From Pseudogemmatithrix spongiicola (lineage in GTDB: Bacteria > Gemmatimonadota > Gemmatimonadetes > Gemmatimonadales > Gemmatimonadaceae): a DNA stretch of 64,000 bases. Location: assembly GCF_030623445.1 (NCBI RefSeq), contig NZ_CP130613.1, positions 2,108,001 through 2,172,000 on the forward strand, in the 5' to 3' direction. Positions 32,649 through 40,219 of the stretch are shown one piece after another (the stretch's first letter is position 1; the number at the start of each line of letters is the position of its first letter). The translations under genes were made by a program, and so were the position numbers. The notes below the pieces were generated by a model, which had not been told where the DNA came from, made no database searches, and saw nothing but the letters and a program-made list of their open reading frames with translations.

Positions 32649-32730
32649 CTGAACCCCATTCAGGTGCGCTACCGGGCTGCGCTACGTCCCGTCCGCCGCG
32701 TGCGCGGACAGACCGGGAAACCTAGTCGGT
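32649..32730. repeat. Right attachment site: displaced 5' half of tRNA-Pro
   Basis: It holds the 5' acceptor strand, D arm and anticodon stem-loop of tRNA-Pro(GGG) plus upstream DNA, without the T arm or 3' acceptor strand, so it cannot fold into a tRNA. The 51-bp exact repeat is 32649-32699; weaker identity continues into the last codons of the serine-hydrolase gene. This is most likely the original host 5' half, separated by the insertion. Confidence 0.88.
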
Positions 32731-34005
32731 CCCGCGCTGGGATTCCACCCGGGCGCGTCGCCGACGCTCGGCGGCCAGCACCTCGCGCCCCAGCGCCGCA
32801 AGGAACGGCAGTCCCACCTCCTCATATTCGTACCGCCCATCGTTGAGGATGCCGTCGGCGTTCACGTAGATCGACGCGGACAGCAGGAACTCCGCCCCGG
32901 ACAGCGAGTCCACGACGTAGGCCGCGTCGGTGAGAAAGCCGTACGCGTTGCCAACCTTGTTATAGATGCGCAGTCCCGCGTCCGGCTCGGCGTCGCGCCG
33001 GCTGCCGTACACGAGGAACTTCACATAGGCGGGCCAGGCCGGCGGTGCGACCACGGGATCCGCACTCTCGGCGGGCCACATGCCCATATATCGCCGTAGG
33101 AACGCATAGTCCTCCCGCGTGAGCCGCAACCGACGGTCGGCGGGCTGCGTCTCCGGGAAGAGCAGCCACTGCGTCAGGCGATGCGCGTGCTCCAGCGTCC
33201 AGCGGTTGCGCAGGCTGAAGTCGAAGGGCGCGTTCACGAGGCGACCGTCGGCGAGAAAGCCGACGCCGAGCAGGTCGCGACGCGTGGGATGGTGCACGGG
33301 CGCCGTGTCGGCGGGCTGCCGATGCAGCACGCGGCCCGTAGCATCGCGAAACTCCACCGCGTTGCTGCGCGCGTTCTCCGACGGCGGCAGCGGCCGTTCA
33401 AGCCGGTGCATGATCTCGGCATCAGCGAAGCCGAGCGCGTGCAGACGGGCGTTGATCGCCTCCCGCCCCACGAATTCGAAGAGATGGTTGAACGAGGCGT
33501 TGTCGCTGACCAACAGGATCCGCTTGATATAGTGCTCCACGCTCGGCCGGCCGCTGGCGGCGGTGCTGTCGCGGTCGACGAGCGTGTCGCCCTCGAGCAG
33601 CGGATGCGTGACCATCCAGGAATCGCGCCGCACGCCCGATGCGGCGAGCGCGTTGACCTTCTCCAGCGCAAGCACCGCCACGGGCAGCTTTACCGTGGAG
33701 GCCGGATAGTGGTACTCGGCCCCGGCACGGAAGCGGTGTTCGGTGAACCGCGGCCGACCGGCCGCGTCGCGATCGATCTGCGTCCAGATCGCCTGCACGC
33801 GGTAGCGCGCGGGATCTGCAAAGATCTCAGGTGCACCCGCTACGGTTGCGGCGGTCGCGACGGAGGCGGCGAGGGGGTCTGCGTCCTGCCGTGGAGCCGG
33901 TGCCCCTGCAGGCCCCGGGCAGCCCGACAACGCAACCAGCAGGATGAGCCACGGGGCTGTCCGTCGTGGCCTCAGGGGTCGGTGCGGCCGGCATGGGATC
34001 GGCAT
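32722..34005 (-). CDS. Class A beta-lactamase-fold serine hydrolase, lipoprotein
   Basis: A 427-residue protein with a basic N-terminus, hydrophobic stretch and lipobox (LILLVALSGC). The active-site motifs of the beta-lactamase/PBP fold are present: SxxK in YPASTVKLPV, SDN in LLVSDNASFN, and KxG in YNKVGNAYG in place of KTG. This corresponds to the Beta-lactamase2 family; peptidoglycan or peptide hydrolysis is as likely as beta-lactam hydrolysis. ATG at 34005 begins the lipoprotein signal. The gene diverges from susC. Its 3' end touches the island's right att repeat. Confidence 0.85.
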   Translation of the reverse strand: MPIPCRPHRPLRPRRTAPWLILLVALSGCPGPAGAPAPRQDADPLAASVATAATVAGAPEIFADPARYRVQAIWTQIDRDAAGRPRFTEHRFRAGAEYHYPASTVKLPVAVLALEKVNALAASGVRRDSWMVTHPLLEGDTLVDRDSTAASGRPSVEHYIKRILLVSDNASFNHLFEFVGREAINARLHALGFADAEIMHRLERPLPPSENARSNAVEFRDATGRVLHRQPADTAPVHHPTRRDLLGVGFLADGRLVNAPFDFSLRNRWTLEHAHRLTQWLLFPETQPADRRLRLTREDYAFLRRYMGMWPAESADPVVAPPAWPAYVKFLVYGSRRDAEPDAGLRIYNKVGNAYGFLTDAAYVVDSLSGAEFLLSASIYVNADGILNDGRYEYEEVGLPFLAALGREVLAAERRRRARVESQRGTD

Positions 34006-34127
34006 GGCCGCAAGCTCGGGCACCCGCCATCCACCCGCAAGCCGGCCCATCTTGCGGCGCTGCCCGCAAAGTCATACGATGGCGACCGCGACTCGTTCAT
34101 GTGACCCAACCTTTACGGAGAGATCCT

Positions 34128-37100
34128 ATGGTCGCAGCGATTCCTCGTTCATGGTGGCCTGCCACGCTCGCGCTCTTGTCCGCCCTCGCCGCCGCGGTGC
34201 CGATCGGCGCGCAGACGGGTGGCGTCATCAGCGGCACCGTAGTCAGCGAACGCACCGGTGGTCCCCTCGCGGGAGCGCAGGTGCTCGTCCAGGCCCGCAA
34301 CCTTGCCGTCGCCACGGACGCCAGCGGCCGGTTCCGGCTCGTTGGACTCCCGACGAGCGGAACGGTCGAAATCACCGTCCGACGCCTTGGTTTCGCGCCG
34401 CGCACGCTGAGCGCCGACGTGGGCCAACTGGACCTTCGCATCGGCCTCACGGAACGCGCCGTGGAGTTGGGCGGCGTGGTCGTCACCGGCACGGCAGGCG
34501 TGGCCGAGCGCCGCGCCATCGGCAACGCCGTGTCCACGGTGAACGCCGCCGAGATCGTCGCGACGCAGCCGGTCAGCTCGTTCCAGGAGCTGCTCAACGG
34601 GCGGGCCGCAGGGGTCAGCGTCGTCGGGAGCTCGGGCCAAGTCGGCACGGGCTCGCGCATCCGCGTCCGCGGTGCCTCGTCGCTCTCGCTCACCAACAAC
34701 CCGCTCATCTTCGTGGACGGGGTGCGCGTCGATAACTCGCAGGCCAGCGGCCCCACGACGCAAGGGTTCGGGTCGCAATCGATCTCGCGCTGGAATGACT
34801 TCAATCCCGACGACATCGAGAGCATCGAGGTCATCAAGGGGCCCGCGGCGGCAACGCTCTACGGCACCGAGGCGGCGGCCGGCGTCATCCAGATCATCAC
34901 CAAGAAGGGCAGCGCCGGACGCCCGACGTGGAACCTCACGCTGCGTAGCGGCGGCAACTGGGTGCCGGACTGGCGCACACGCTTCGCGGACAACTACGGC
35001 ACGGTGCCGCGTGCCGGCGGCGGCCTCGACACCGTCTCCATCTCGACGCGACAGCTCAACGACTCGCTGCAGCGCAACTTCGGCCGCGACATCTTCGAGG
35101 TCGGCGCCCTGCAGGACCTCCAGCTCTCCGTCGGTGGCGGGACGGACGCCCTGCGCTACTACCTCGGCGTGGGCTACGAGGAGAACCAGGGTGCGGAGCC
35201 GGTCAACCGCCTCAACCGCTCCAATCTCCGGCTGAACCTCTCGGCCGTGCCGAACGACAAGGTGAGCGTCACGACGTCCATCAACTACACGTCGGGCCGC
35301 ACGTACCTACCCTACGAAGCCGGTGGCGGCGGTGCGACGTGGGGCACGTACTTCTCCTCCCCCGCATTCCTGTATAGCGCGGGGAATCCCGGCAACCCGC
35401 AACTGGGGTTCCGCTCGGGTCCGCCGGATGTGTACTACGACGCCTACAACAACTTCCAGGACGCCGACCGCTTCACCGGTAGCATCACGCTGGCGCATCG
35501 CCCGCTGGCGTGGCTGAACCACCGCATCATCGTCGGCGTCGACCGGTTGATGGAAGACAACCAGGCGCTCTCGCCACGCGACGACGTGATCGGTGCGCGC
35601 TACGCGGCGTTCAGCGGCTTGACGGCGCCCACCAACGGGTCGATGGCCGTCTCCACCCGCGACGTCGTCGTCTCGACCTGGGACTATGCCGCCAACGCGG
35701 ACTTCACCTGGAACGACCGCTGGCGCACCGTGACCTCGGCCGGCGGCCAGTTCTTCGGACGGCGGTCGTTGTTCCGGGCCGCCTCGGCGACCGGCTTCCC
35801 GGCCGCGGGCCTGACCTCGCTGGCCGCAGCGGCCATCCGCGACATCTCGGGCGACGAGGTGTTCGAGAACAACACCGTCGGCGGCTATGTGCAGCAGCAG
35901 GTCATCTGGCGCGACCGGCTCTACCTGACCGGCGCGATGCGCGCCGACGACAACTCGGCCTTCGGCACCAACTTCGACATCGTCACCTACCCGAAGCTCA
36001 GTGCGTCCTACGTCATCAGCGAGGACCCGCGGGTCCCGCTGCCGGACGCGGTGGGCGAGTTGCGGCTCCGCGCGGCCTTTGGCGGCAGCGGCCAGCAGCC
36101 GGGCGCCTTCGACGCCGTGCGCACTTATGCGGCCGCCGGCGGCTTCCTCACGCCGGCCAACGCGGGCAACCCCGACCTCGGCCCCGAGCGCAGCCTCGAG
36201 ACGGAGCTCGGCCTCGATGCCTCGCTGCTGGACGACCGCCTCGGCGTGGAGTTCACGTACTTCAACGGCACCACCCGCGACGCGATCCTCTCGCGCCTCG
36301 CACCGCCGTCCGCGGGCTTCCCCGGGAGCCAGCTCTTCAACGCCGGGCGCGTCGACCGCAGCGGCATGGAGTGGCTCATCCGCTACCAGCCGCTCAACAC
36401 GCCGCGGGTGGCGCTCGATCTCGCTCTCAGCGGCTCGACGGTGGGCTACGACATCAAGAGCCTCGGCGCCAACACGCAGATCGTCGCGGTCACGAGCAAT
36501 GTGCAGCACCGCGTCGGCTACGCCCCGGGCGCCTGGTTCGATCGGCGGATCGTGAGCGCCGATTACGACCCCGCGACCAACGTCGTGTCCAACGTCCTCT
36601 GCGACGACGGCGCCGGCGGCTCAGTCGCCTGCGCGAGCGCGCCCGCGGTGTTCCTCGGCAACTCCGTCCCGACCCGCGAGGGCTCGTTCAGCATCGGCAG
36701 CACGCTCTTCCGCGACTGGCGCGTGAATGCGTTCTTCGATTACCGGGGCGGCTACAGCAAGCTCGACGGCAACGACCGCGTGCGCTGCAGCCTCTTCAAT
36801 CTCTGCCGCATCAACTACTACCCGCAGGACGGCTATGCGCCCGAGCTCATCGCGGCGCACCGCGGCGGCACGGCGTACACGTACCAACTGATCCACGACG
36901 CCAGCTTCACGCGCTTCCGCGAGCTGTCCGTCACGTACACGATCCCCACGCCGCTGGCCAGCCGGTTCGGCAGCACCAGGGCCAGCATCACCGTGGCCGG
37001 CCGCAACCTCGCGCTCTGGACGGACTTCCCGGGCATCGAACCCGAGGCCTCGTTCAACAGCGGCACCCGCGGCGGCGCCTACGGCCAGTGGGAGCAGAAC

Positions 37101-37151
37101 GTGCTCCCGCAACTGCGCAGCTATGTCGTGACCATCAACCTCAACTTCTGA
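34128..37151 (+). CDS. SusC/RagA-family TonB-dependent outer-membrane transporter
   Basis: A 1007-residue protein: signal peptide (ALLSALAAAVPIGAQ), carboxypeptidase-regulatory-like domain (GVISGTVVSERTGGPLAGAQ, about 30-110), TonB plug (RIRVRGASSLSLTNNPLIFVDGVRVD and SIEVIKGPAAATLYGTEAAAGVI), then a 22-strand type barrel ending in YVVTINLNF with terminal Phe for BAM recognition. GGAGAG lies 5-6 nt before the ATG. It imports a ligand too large for porins with its lipoprotein partner, which follows 5 bp downstream. The ligand is unknown: no hydrolase or regulator is adjacent. Confidence 0.95.
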   Translation: MVAAIPRSWWPATLALLSALAAAVPIGAQTGGVISGTVVSERTGGPLAGAQVLVQARNLAVATDASGRFRLVGLPTSGTVEITVRRLGFAPRTLSADVGQLDLRIGLTERAVELGGVVVTGTAGVAERRAIGNAVSTVNAAEIVATQPVSSFQELLNGRAAGVSVVGSSGQVGTGSRIRVRGASSLSLTNNPLIFVDGVRVDNSQASGPTTQGFGSQSISRWNDFNPDDIESIEVIKGPAAATLYGTEAAAGVIQIITKKGSAGRPTWNLTLRSGGNWVPDWRTRFADNYGTVPRAGGGLDTVSISTRQLNDSLQRNFGRDIFEVGALQDLQLSVGGGTDALRYYLGVGYEENQGAEPVNRLNRSNLRLNLSAVPNDKVSVTTSINYTSGRTYLPYEAGGGGATWGTYFSSPAFLYSAGNPGNPQLGFRSGPPDVYYDAYNNFQDADRFTGSITLAHRPLAWLNHRIIVGVDRLMEDNQALSPRDDVIGARYAAFSGLTAPTNGSMAVSTRDVVVSTWDYAANADFTWNDRWRTVTSAGGQFFGRRSLFRAASATGFPAAGLTSLAAAAIRDISGDEVFENNTVGGYVQQQVIWRDRLYLTGAMRADDNSAFGTNFDIVTYPKLSASYVISEDPRVPLPDAVGELRLRAAFGGSGQQPGAFDAVRTYAAAGGFLTPANAGNPDLGPERSLETELGLDASLLDDRLGVEFTYFNGTTRDAILSRLAPPSAGFPGSQLFNAGRVDRSGMEWLIRYQPLNTPRVALDLALSGSTVGYDIKSLGANTQIVAVTSNVQHRVGYAPGAWFDRRIVSADYDPATNVVSNVLCDDGAGGSVACASAPAVFLGNSVPTREGSFSIGSTLFRDWRVNAFFDYRGGYSKLDGNDRVRCSLFNLCRINYYPQDGYAPELIAAHRGGTAYTYQLIHDASFTRFRELSVTYTIPTPLASRFGSTRASITVAGRNLALWTDFPGIEPEASFNSGTRGGAYGQWEQNVLPQLRSYVVTINLNF

Positions 37152-37156
37152 CACCG

Positions 37157-38410
37157 ATGCGCACCGACTTCCGCGCGACCCTTTGCGTCGCCGTCCTCGT
37201 GCTTGGCACGTCGGCCTGCGATGCCTTCGACCGCCTGCTCTCCGTCGAGTCTCCGAGCCGGCTCTCCGAGAACAACTTCCTCCAACCCTCCAACGCGGCA
37301 CTGATCTCGGCCTCGGCCGTCGCGGACTTCGAGTGCGCCTTGGGGGGGTACATCGTCGCTGCCGGCCTCGCCGCGGGCGAGTTGGCCGACGGCAGCCAGA
37401 CGGCGGCGCGCTGGAGCTACGACCGCCGCGACGTCGACGCCAACCAGGACCTCTACTCCTCGGGCAGCTGCGTGGGAATCGGCGTGTATACGCCGCTCAA
37501 CGTAGCCCGGCACACCAACGACCAAGCGGTGCGCCTCTTGTCCGAATGGACGGACGCGCAGGTGCCGAACCGCCAGCTGATGATTGCGCGCAACGCGGCG
37601 ATGGCGGGCTACGCCATCCTCCTGCTCGGCGAGTCCTTCTGTGAGTGCGTGATCAACGTCGGGCCGGCACTCACGCAGGCGGCCGCCTTCGACTCGGCGG
37701 AAGCCCGGTTCACCGTGGCGCTCGCCGCAGCGCAGGCGGCCAACAACGCGGCCCTGATCAACCTCGCGTACGCCGGACGGGCGCGCGCCCGCCTCAACGG
37801 GGGCGATGGTCCCGGCGCCGCGGCCGACGCGGCCAACGTCCCGCAGAGTTTCGTCTACAACGCCACGGCCGACGCCAACGCGGCCGTTCGTAACAACCGC
37901 ATCTTCGCGCAGAACAACCAAGGCCGGGCGGTCACGATTGCCCCGGCGTACCGCGGCCTCCAGGTCCAAGGCGCGCCGGATCCTCGGGTCGCCGTGAGCG
38001 CGGGAACGCCCACCTTGATGCCCGATCAAGTCAACACGTTCTTCGTCCAGGCCAAGTACACGTCGCTCACCGCGCCGACGCCGATCGCGACCGGCATCGA
38101 GATGGCCCTCATCCGTGCCGAAGTCGCGGGCCCCGGCACTGGCGTCGGGATCCTCAACACCCTCCGGGCGCGACCGGGCGTCGCCCTGCCGCCGCTCGAT
38201 GCCGCCGAGCAAGCGAACTACTCCGCCACGCTGGCAAGCGAGCGGAGCCGCGAGCTCTTCCTGCAGGGCACGCGTTGGTGGGACATGAATCGGCTGAACC
38301 TCGCGCAGGTCCCGGCGGCCGGAACGGCGTATCCGAAGGGGAGCCAGTACGGCAACCAGCGCTGCTGGCCGCTTCCGAACGTCGAGCGCTTGGCGAACCC
38401 GAACTTCTGA
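37157..38410 (+). CDS. SusD/RagB-family substrate-binding lipoprotein
   Basis: A 417-residue protein with signal peptide and lipobox (VLVLGTSACD, lipidated Cys at about 22). The TPR-like SusD fold is suggested by ARNAAMAGYAILLLGESFCE and AYAGRARARLNGGD, and the C-terminal family block ERSRELFLQGTRWWDMNRL is clear. It caps the SusC channel at the cell surface and binds the ligand. It is coupled to susC with a 5-bp gap. Confidence 0.92.
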   Translation: MRTDFRATLCVAVLVLGTSACDAFDRLLSVESPSRLSENNFLQPSNAALISASAVADFECALGGYIVAAGLAAGELADGSQTAARWSYDRRDVDANQDLYSSGSCVGIGVYTPLNVARHTNDQAVRLLSEWTDAQVPNRQLMIARNAAMAGYAILLLGESFCECVINVGPALTQAAAFDSAEARFTVALAAAQAANNAALINLAYAGRARARLNGGDGPGAAADAANVPQSFVYNATADANAAVRNNRIFAQNNQGRAVTIAPAYRGLQVQGAPDPRVAVSAGTPTLMPDQVNTFFVQAKYTSLTAPTPIATGIEMALIRAEVAGPGTGVGILNTLRARPGVALPPLDAAEQANYSATLASERSRELFLQGTRWWDMNRLNLAQVPAAGTAYPKGSQYGNQRCWPLPNVERLANPNF

Positions 38411-38419
38411 CGCCCTCAG

Positions 38420-38454
38420 GCGGGGCCGGCCACCAAGCGTGTGGCCGGCCCGCC
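38420..38454. other. GC-rich hairpin after susD
   Basis: Arms 38420-38433 and 38441-38454 pair almost perfectly around a 7-nt loop, with no T-tract. It may stop transcription of the susCD unit in a factor-assisted way or protect its 3' end. Confidence 0.6.
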
Positions 38455-38456
38455 GA

Positions 38457-38491
38457 CGGGACTGGAACAGTCCCGCGTCGCCCACTACGAT
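38457..38491 (+). promoter_or_regulatory. Promoter candidate with palindrome, upstream of the Tyr leader
   Basis: A perfect 8-bp palindrome CGGGACTG-GAA-CAGTCCCG (38457-38475) overlaps a weak -35 (TGGAAC, 38463-38468); 17 bp later comes TACGAT (38486-38491) as -10. The expected transcription start falls on the ATG at 38498. Confidence 0.4.
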
Positions 38492-38497
38492 TCCTGT

Positions 38498-38578
38498 ATG
38501 GCCTGCCGCTCCGTGACCCGCTCCTATTACTACGCGCCCCGAATCCCGGGACGCGGAGTCCGAGCCGTGCGCGCCTAG
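38498..38578 (+). CDS. Putative 26-residue leader peptide with three consecutive Tyr codons
   Basis: A short frame of 26 codons plus stop. Codons 10-12 are TAT TAC TAC (Tyr-Tyr-Tyr, 38525-38533), followed at once by GCGCCCCG (38534-38541), which is the same sequence as the 5' arm of the terminator at 38616. No ribosome-binding site is seen, but a -10 box 7 nt upstream would make the message leaderless. The next gene makes tyrosine from phenylalanine, so ribosome stalling at these codons could sense tyrosyl-tRNA. It could also be a chance frame; three Tyr codons in a row in GC-rich DNA are rare. Confidence 0.45.
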   Translation: MACRSVTRSYYYAPRIPGRGVRAVRA

Positions 38579-38615
38579 CGACAGAGCAGCGCCTCACCGA
38601 AGCTCGAGTTCCCCA

Positions 38616-38648
38616 GCGCCCCGTGGATTCTCCACGGGGCGCTTTTCG
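38616..38648 (+). terminator. Intrinsic terminator (possible attenuator) upstream of phhA
   Basis: A perfect 11-bp stem (38616-38626 and 38632-38642) with a 5-nt loop, then TTTTCGTTTT. It ends about 27 bp before the phhA start codon, so it lies between the only visible promoter and the gene. Confidence 0.85.
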
Positions 38649-38674
38649 TTTTCCACCCGCACCCGCACACCGCC

Positions 38675-39460
38675 ATGTCACACACGCACGCGCACCACCA
38701 CGCCGGTCAGCATGATGCCGTCACGCCCACCGAAGCCGAGCTGCCGGAGTTCCGCGCCCAGCAATACGCGCGCTACGACGATGAGGCACATGCCGTCTGG
38801 CAGATACTCTTCGAGCGCCGCATGGCCACGCTGCAGGACACGGCGAGCCGCGTGTTCCTCGACGGCATGGCGCGCATCGGCCTTGCGCCCGATCGTGTGC
38901 CCGACCTGAACGACGTCAACCGCCGCCTCGACGCGAGCACCGGCTGGAACGCCGTCGGTGTCGATGGCTTCATCCCCGCCGCGCAGTTCTTCCGCTGCCT
39001 CTCGCGCCGGCGCTTCCCGACCACGCTGATCGTGCGCCCGCGCGCGCAGCTCGACTACCTCCCCGAGCCGGACATCTTCCACGACGTGTTCGGTCACGTA
39101 CCGCTGCACGCGGATCCCGTCTTTGCGGACTTCCTGCAGCGCTTCGGTGCCCTCGCGGCCGCCGTGCGCACGCCGGAGGAGACCACGCAGATGGCGCGGC
39201 TCTTCTGGTTCACCGTGGAGTTCGGGCTCATCCGCGAGCGCGGCGACGTGCGCATCTACGGCAGCGGCCTCATCTCCTCCCATGGTGACGCCGCGAACGC
39301 CCTTGGCCCGAAGGTGGACCGCCGGCCGTTCTCGGTGGAGGCCGTCATCAACCAGCCGTTCGAGATCGACCACTTCCAGGACGTGCTCTTCGTGGTCGAG
39401 CACTTCGACCAACTGTTCGAGGCGGTGGAGACGCTGACGGCGCGGCAACGCGCGGCCTAG
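38675..39460 (+). CDS. phhA: Phenylalanine 4-monooxygenase (phenylalanine hydroxylase)
   Basis: A 261-residue bacterial-type, single-domain enzyme that hydroxylates L-Phe to L-Tyr with O2 and tetrahydropterin. A His-rich start (MSHTHAHHHAGQH) precedes the catalytic domain with the iron ligands in DIFHDVFGHVPLH (two His) and LFWFTVEFGLI (Glu), plus FRCLSRRRFPTT and YLPEPD. There is no regulatory ACT domain, as usual in bacteria. No ribosome-binding site is clear upstream of the ATG. The region before it holds a possible Tyr leader peptide and terminator. Confidence 0.96.
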   Translation: MSHTHAHHHAGQHDAVTPTEAELPEFRAQQYARYDDEAHAVWQILFERRMATLQDTASRVFLDGMARIGLAPDRVPDLNDVNRRLDASTGWNAVGVDGFIPAAQFFRCLSRRRFPTTLIVRPRAQLDYLPEPDIFHDVFGHVPLHADPVFADFLQRFGALAAAVRTPEETTQMARLFWFTVEFGLIRERGDVRIYGSGLISSHGDAANALGPKVDRRPFSVEAVINQPFEIDHFQDVLFVVEHFDQLFEAVETLTARQRAA

Positions 39461-39488
39461 CCACGATGCGATACCATGGGAAATCGCC

Positions 39489-39520
39489 GGATACCCGCGC
39501 GCCCGTGCGGGCGGGTATCC
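39489..39520. terminator. Hairpin after phhA
   Basis: GGATACCCGC and GCGGGTATCC (39489-39498 and 39511-39520) with a GC-rich loop; no T-tract follows. It separates phhA from the toxin-antitoxin pair. Confidence 0.5.
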
Positions 39521-39546
39521 TGTGGCACTTGCCACGGGCCTCTCAC

Positions 39547-39566
39547 TTAGCTATGTTATTAGCTAA
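39547..39566 (+). promoter_or_regulatory. Palindromic operator of the Phd/PIN toxin-antitoxin pair
   Basis: TTAGCTA and TAGCTAA with a 6-nt spacer, 14 bp before the antitoxin start. AT-rich against a GC-rich background. Antitoxins of this kind usually repress their own operon by binding such a site. Confidence 0.6.
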
Positions 39567-39580
39567 CTGGAGCCCCTCTC

Positions 39581-39811
39581 ATGAAGACCGTCACCATGCA
39601 CGTCGCAAAGACCACCCTCTCCAAGCTCGTCGCAGCCGCAGAGGCCGGAGAGGAAGTCGTGATCCTGCGGGGCCGCACCCCCGTGGCGCGGCTCGTGGGC
39701 ATCGGCACAGCGCCTACCCGCAGCTTCGGCGCCCTCGCGGGCTCGGTCCAGGTCACGCCGGCGTTCTTCGACCCGCTGCCGGCCTCGGAACTCGATGCGT
39801 GGGAGAGCTGA
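39581..39811 (+). CDS. Phd/YefM-family antitoxin
   Basis: A 76-residue protein. The N-terminal DNA-binding part HVAKTTLSKLVAAAEAGEEVVILRGRTPVARLV is the standard Phd/YefM domain; the C-terminal 30 residues (FFDPLPASELDAWES) would wrap the toxin. The toxin gene starts 3 bp after its stop. Confidence 0.92.
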   Translation: MKTVTMHVAKTTLSKLVAAAEAGEEVVILRGRTPVARLVGIGTAPTRSFGALAGSVQVTPAFFDPLPASELDAWES

Positions 39812-39814
39812 CGC

Positions 39815-40201
39815 GTGCGCGTCTTGCTGGACACGCACGCGTTGCTCTGGTGGCTGGCCGGCGATGCCGCGCTCTCGCCGCGCGCCAAGCGCACCATCTC
39901 GGACGAGCGCCACGAGATCTTCGTCAGCGCTGCGTCCGCTTGGGAAGTGGCGACCAAGCACCGCATCGGCAAGTTGCCCGGTGCGGGCCCCTTGGCCGTG
40001 GACTTCGCCCGCGTGATTCGCGCGCAAGGATTCTCCGCGCTGCCCATCACGGTTGAGCAGGCACAGGTCGCGGGTGAGCTTCCGGGCGAGCATCGGGATC
40101 CCTTCGACCGCATGCTGATCGCACAGGCCCGCGGCGAACGCCTCGCGCTGGTCTCAACCGAATCGCTCTTCGACGCCTACGGCATCACGCGCATCTGGTA
40201 G
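39815..40201 (+). CDS. PIN-domain toxin (VapC-like ribonuclease)
   Basis: A 128-residue PIN protein. Acidic residues of the metal site are visible: first Asp in VLLDTHALLWWL, Glu in SAASAWEVATK, and the Asp in EHRDPFDRMLIAQA with Ser-Thr-Glu in LVSTESLFD. This is the PIN subtype usually paired with Phd/YefM-type antitoxins. GTG start 3 bp after the antitoxin. Expected activity: Mg-dependent RNA cleavage, target unknown. Confidence 0.93.
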   Translation: MRVLLDTHALLWWLAGDAALSPRAKRTISDERHEIFVSAASAWEVATKHRIGKLPGAGPLAVDFARVIRAQGFSALPITVEQAQVAGELPGEHRDPFDRMLIAQARGERLALVSTESLFDAYGITRIW

Positions 40202-40219
40202 TGCTGCGCAGCTGCTGAG

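Larger units (their letters stand above)
15254..32699. mobile_element. Integrative genomic island in tRNA-Pro carrying defence genes
   Basis: About 17.4 kb bounded by a direct repeat that is identical over 51 bp (15254-15304 and 32649-32699) and about 93 percent identical over 82 bp. Inside are a tyrosine integrase, an excisionase-like protein, ArdC, an HUH Rep-like protein and defence genes, with visibly lower GC than the flanks. Without it, DUF1028, tRNA-Pro and the serine hydrolase would be neighbours on one strand. The integrase lies in the middle (20.3-21.4 kb) rather than next to an end, so cargo has probably been added on both sides or two elements are fused. Confidence 0.88.

Noticed and set aside
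32649-32693. A second tRNA-Pro gene
   Set aside because: It lacks the T arm and 3' acceptor strand, so it is only the 5' half left by island insertion.
35510-37156. Long plus-strand frame running into susD
   Set aside because: Only the part from the ATG at 37157 has a lipoprotein signal and SusD features; the upstream part is an out-of-frame reading of susC.
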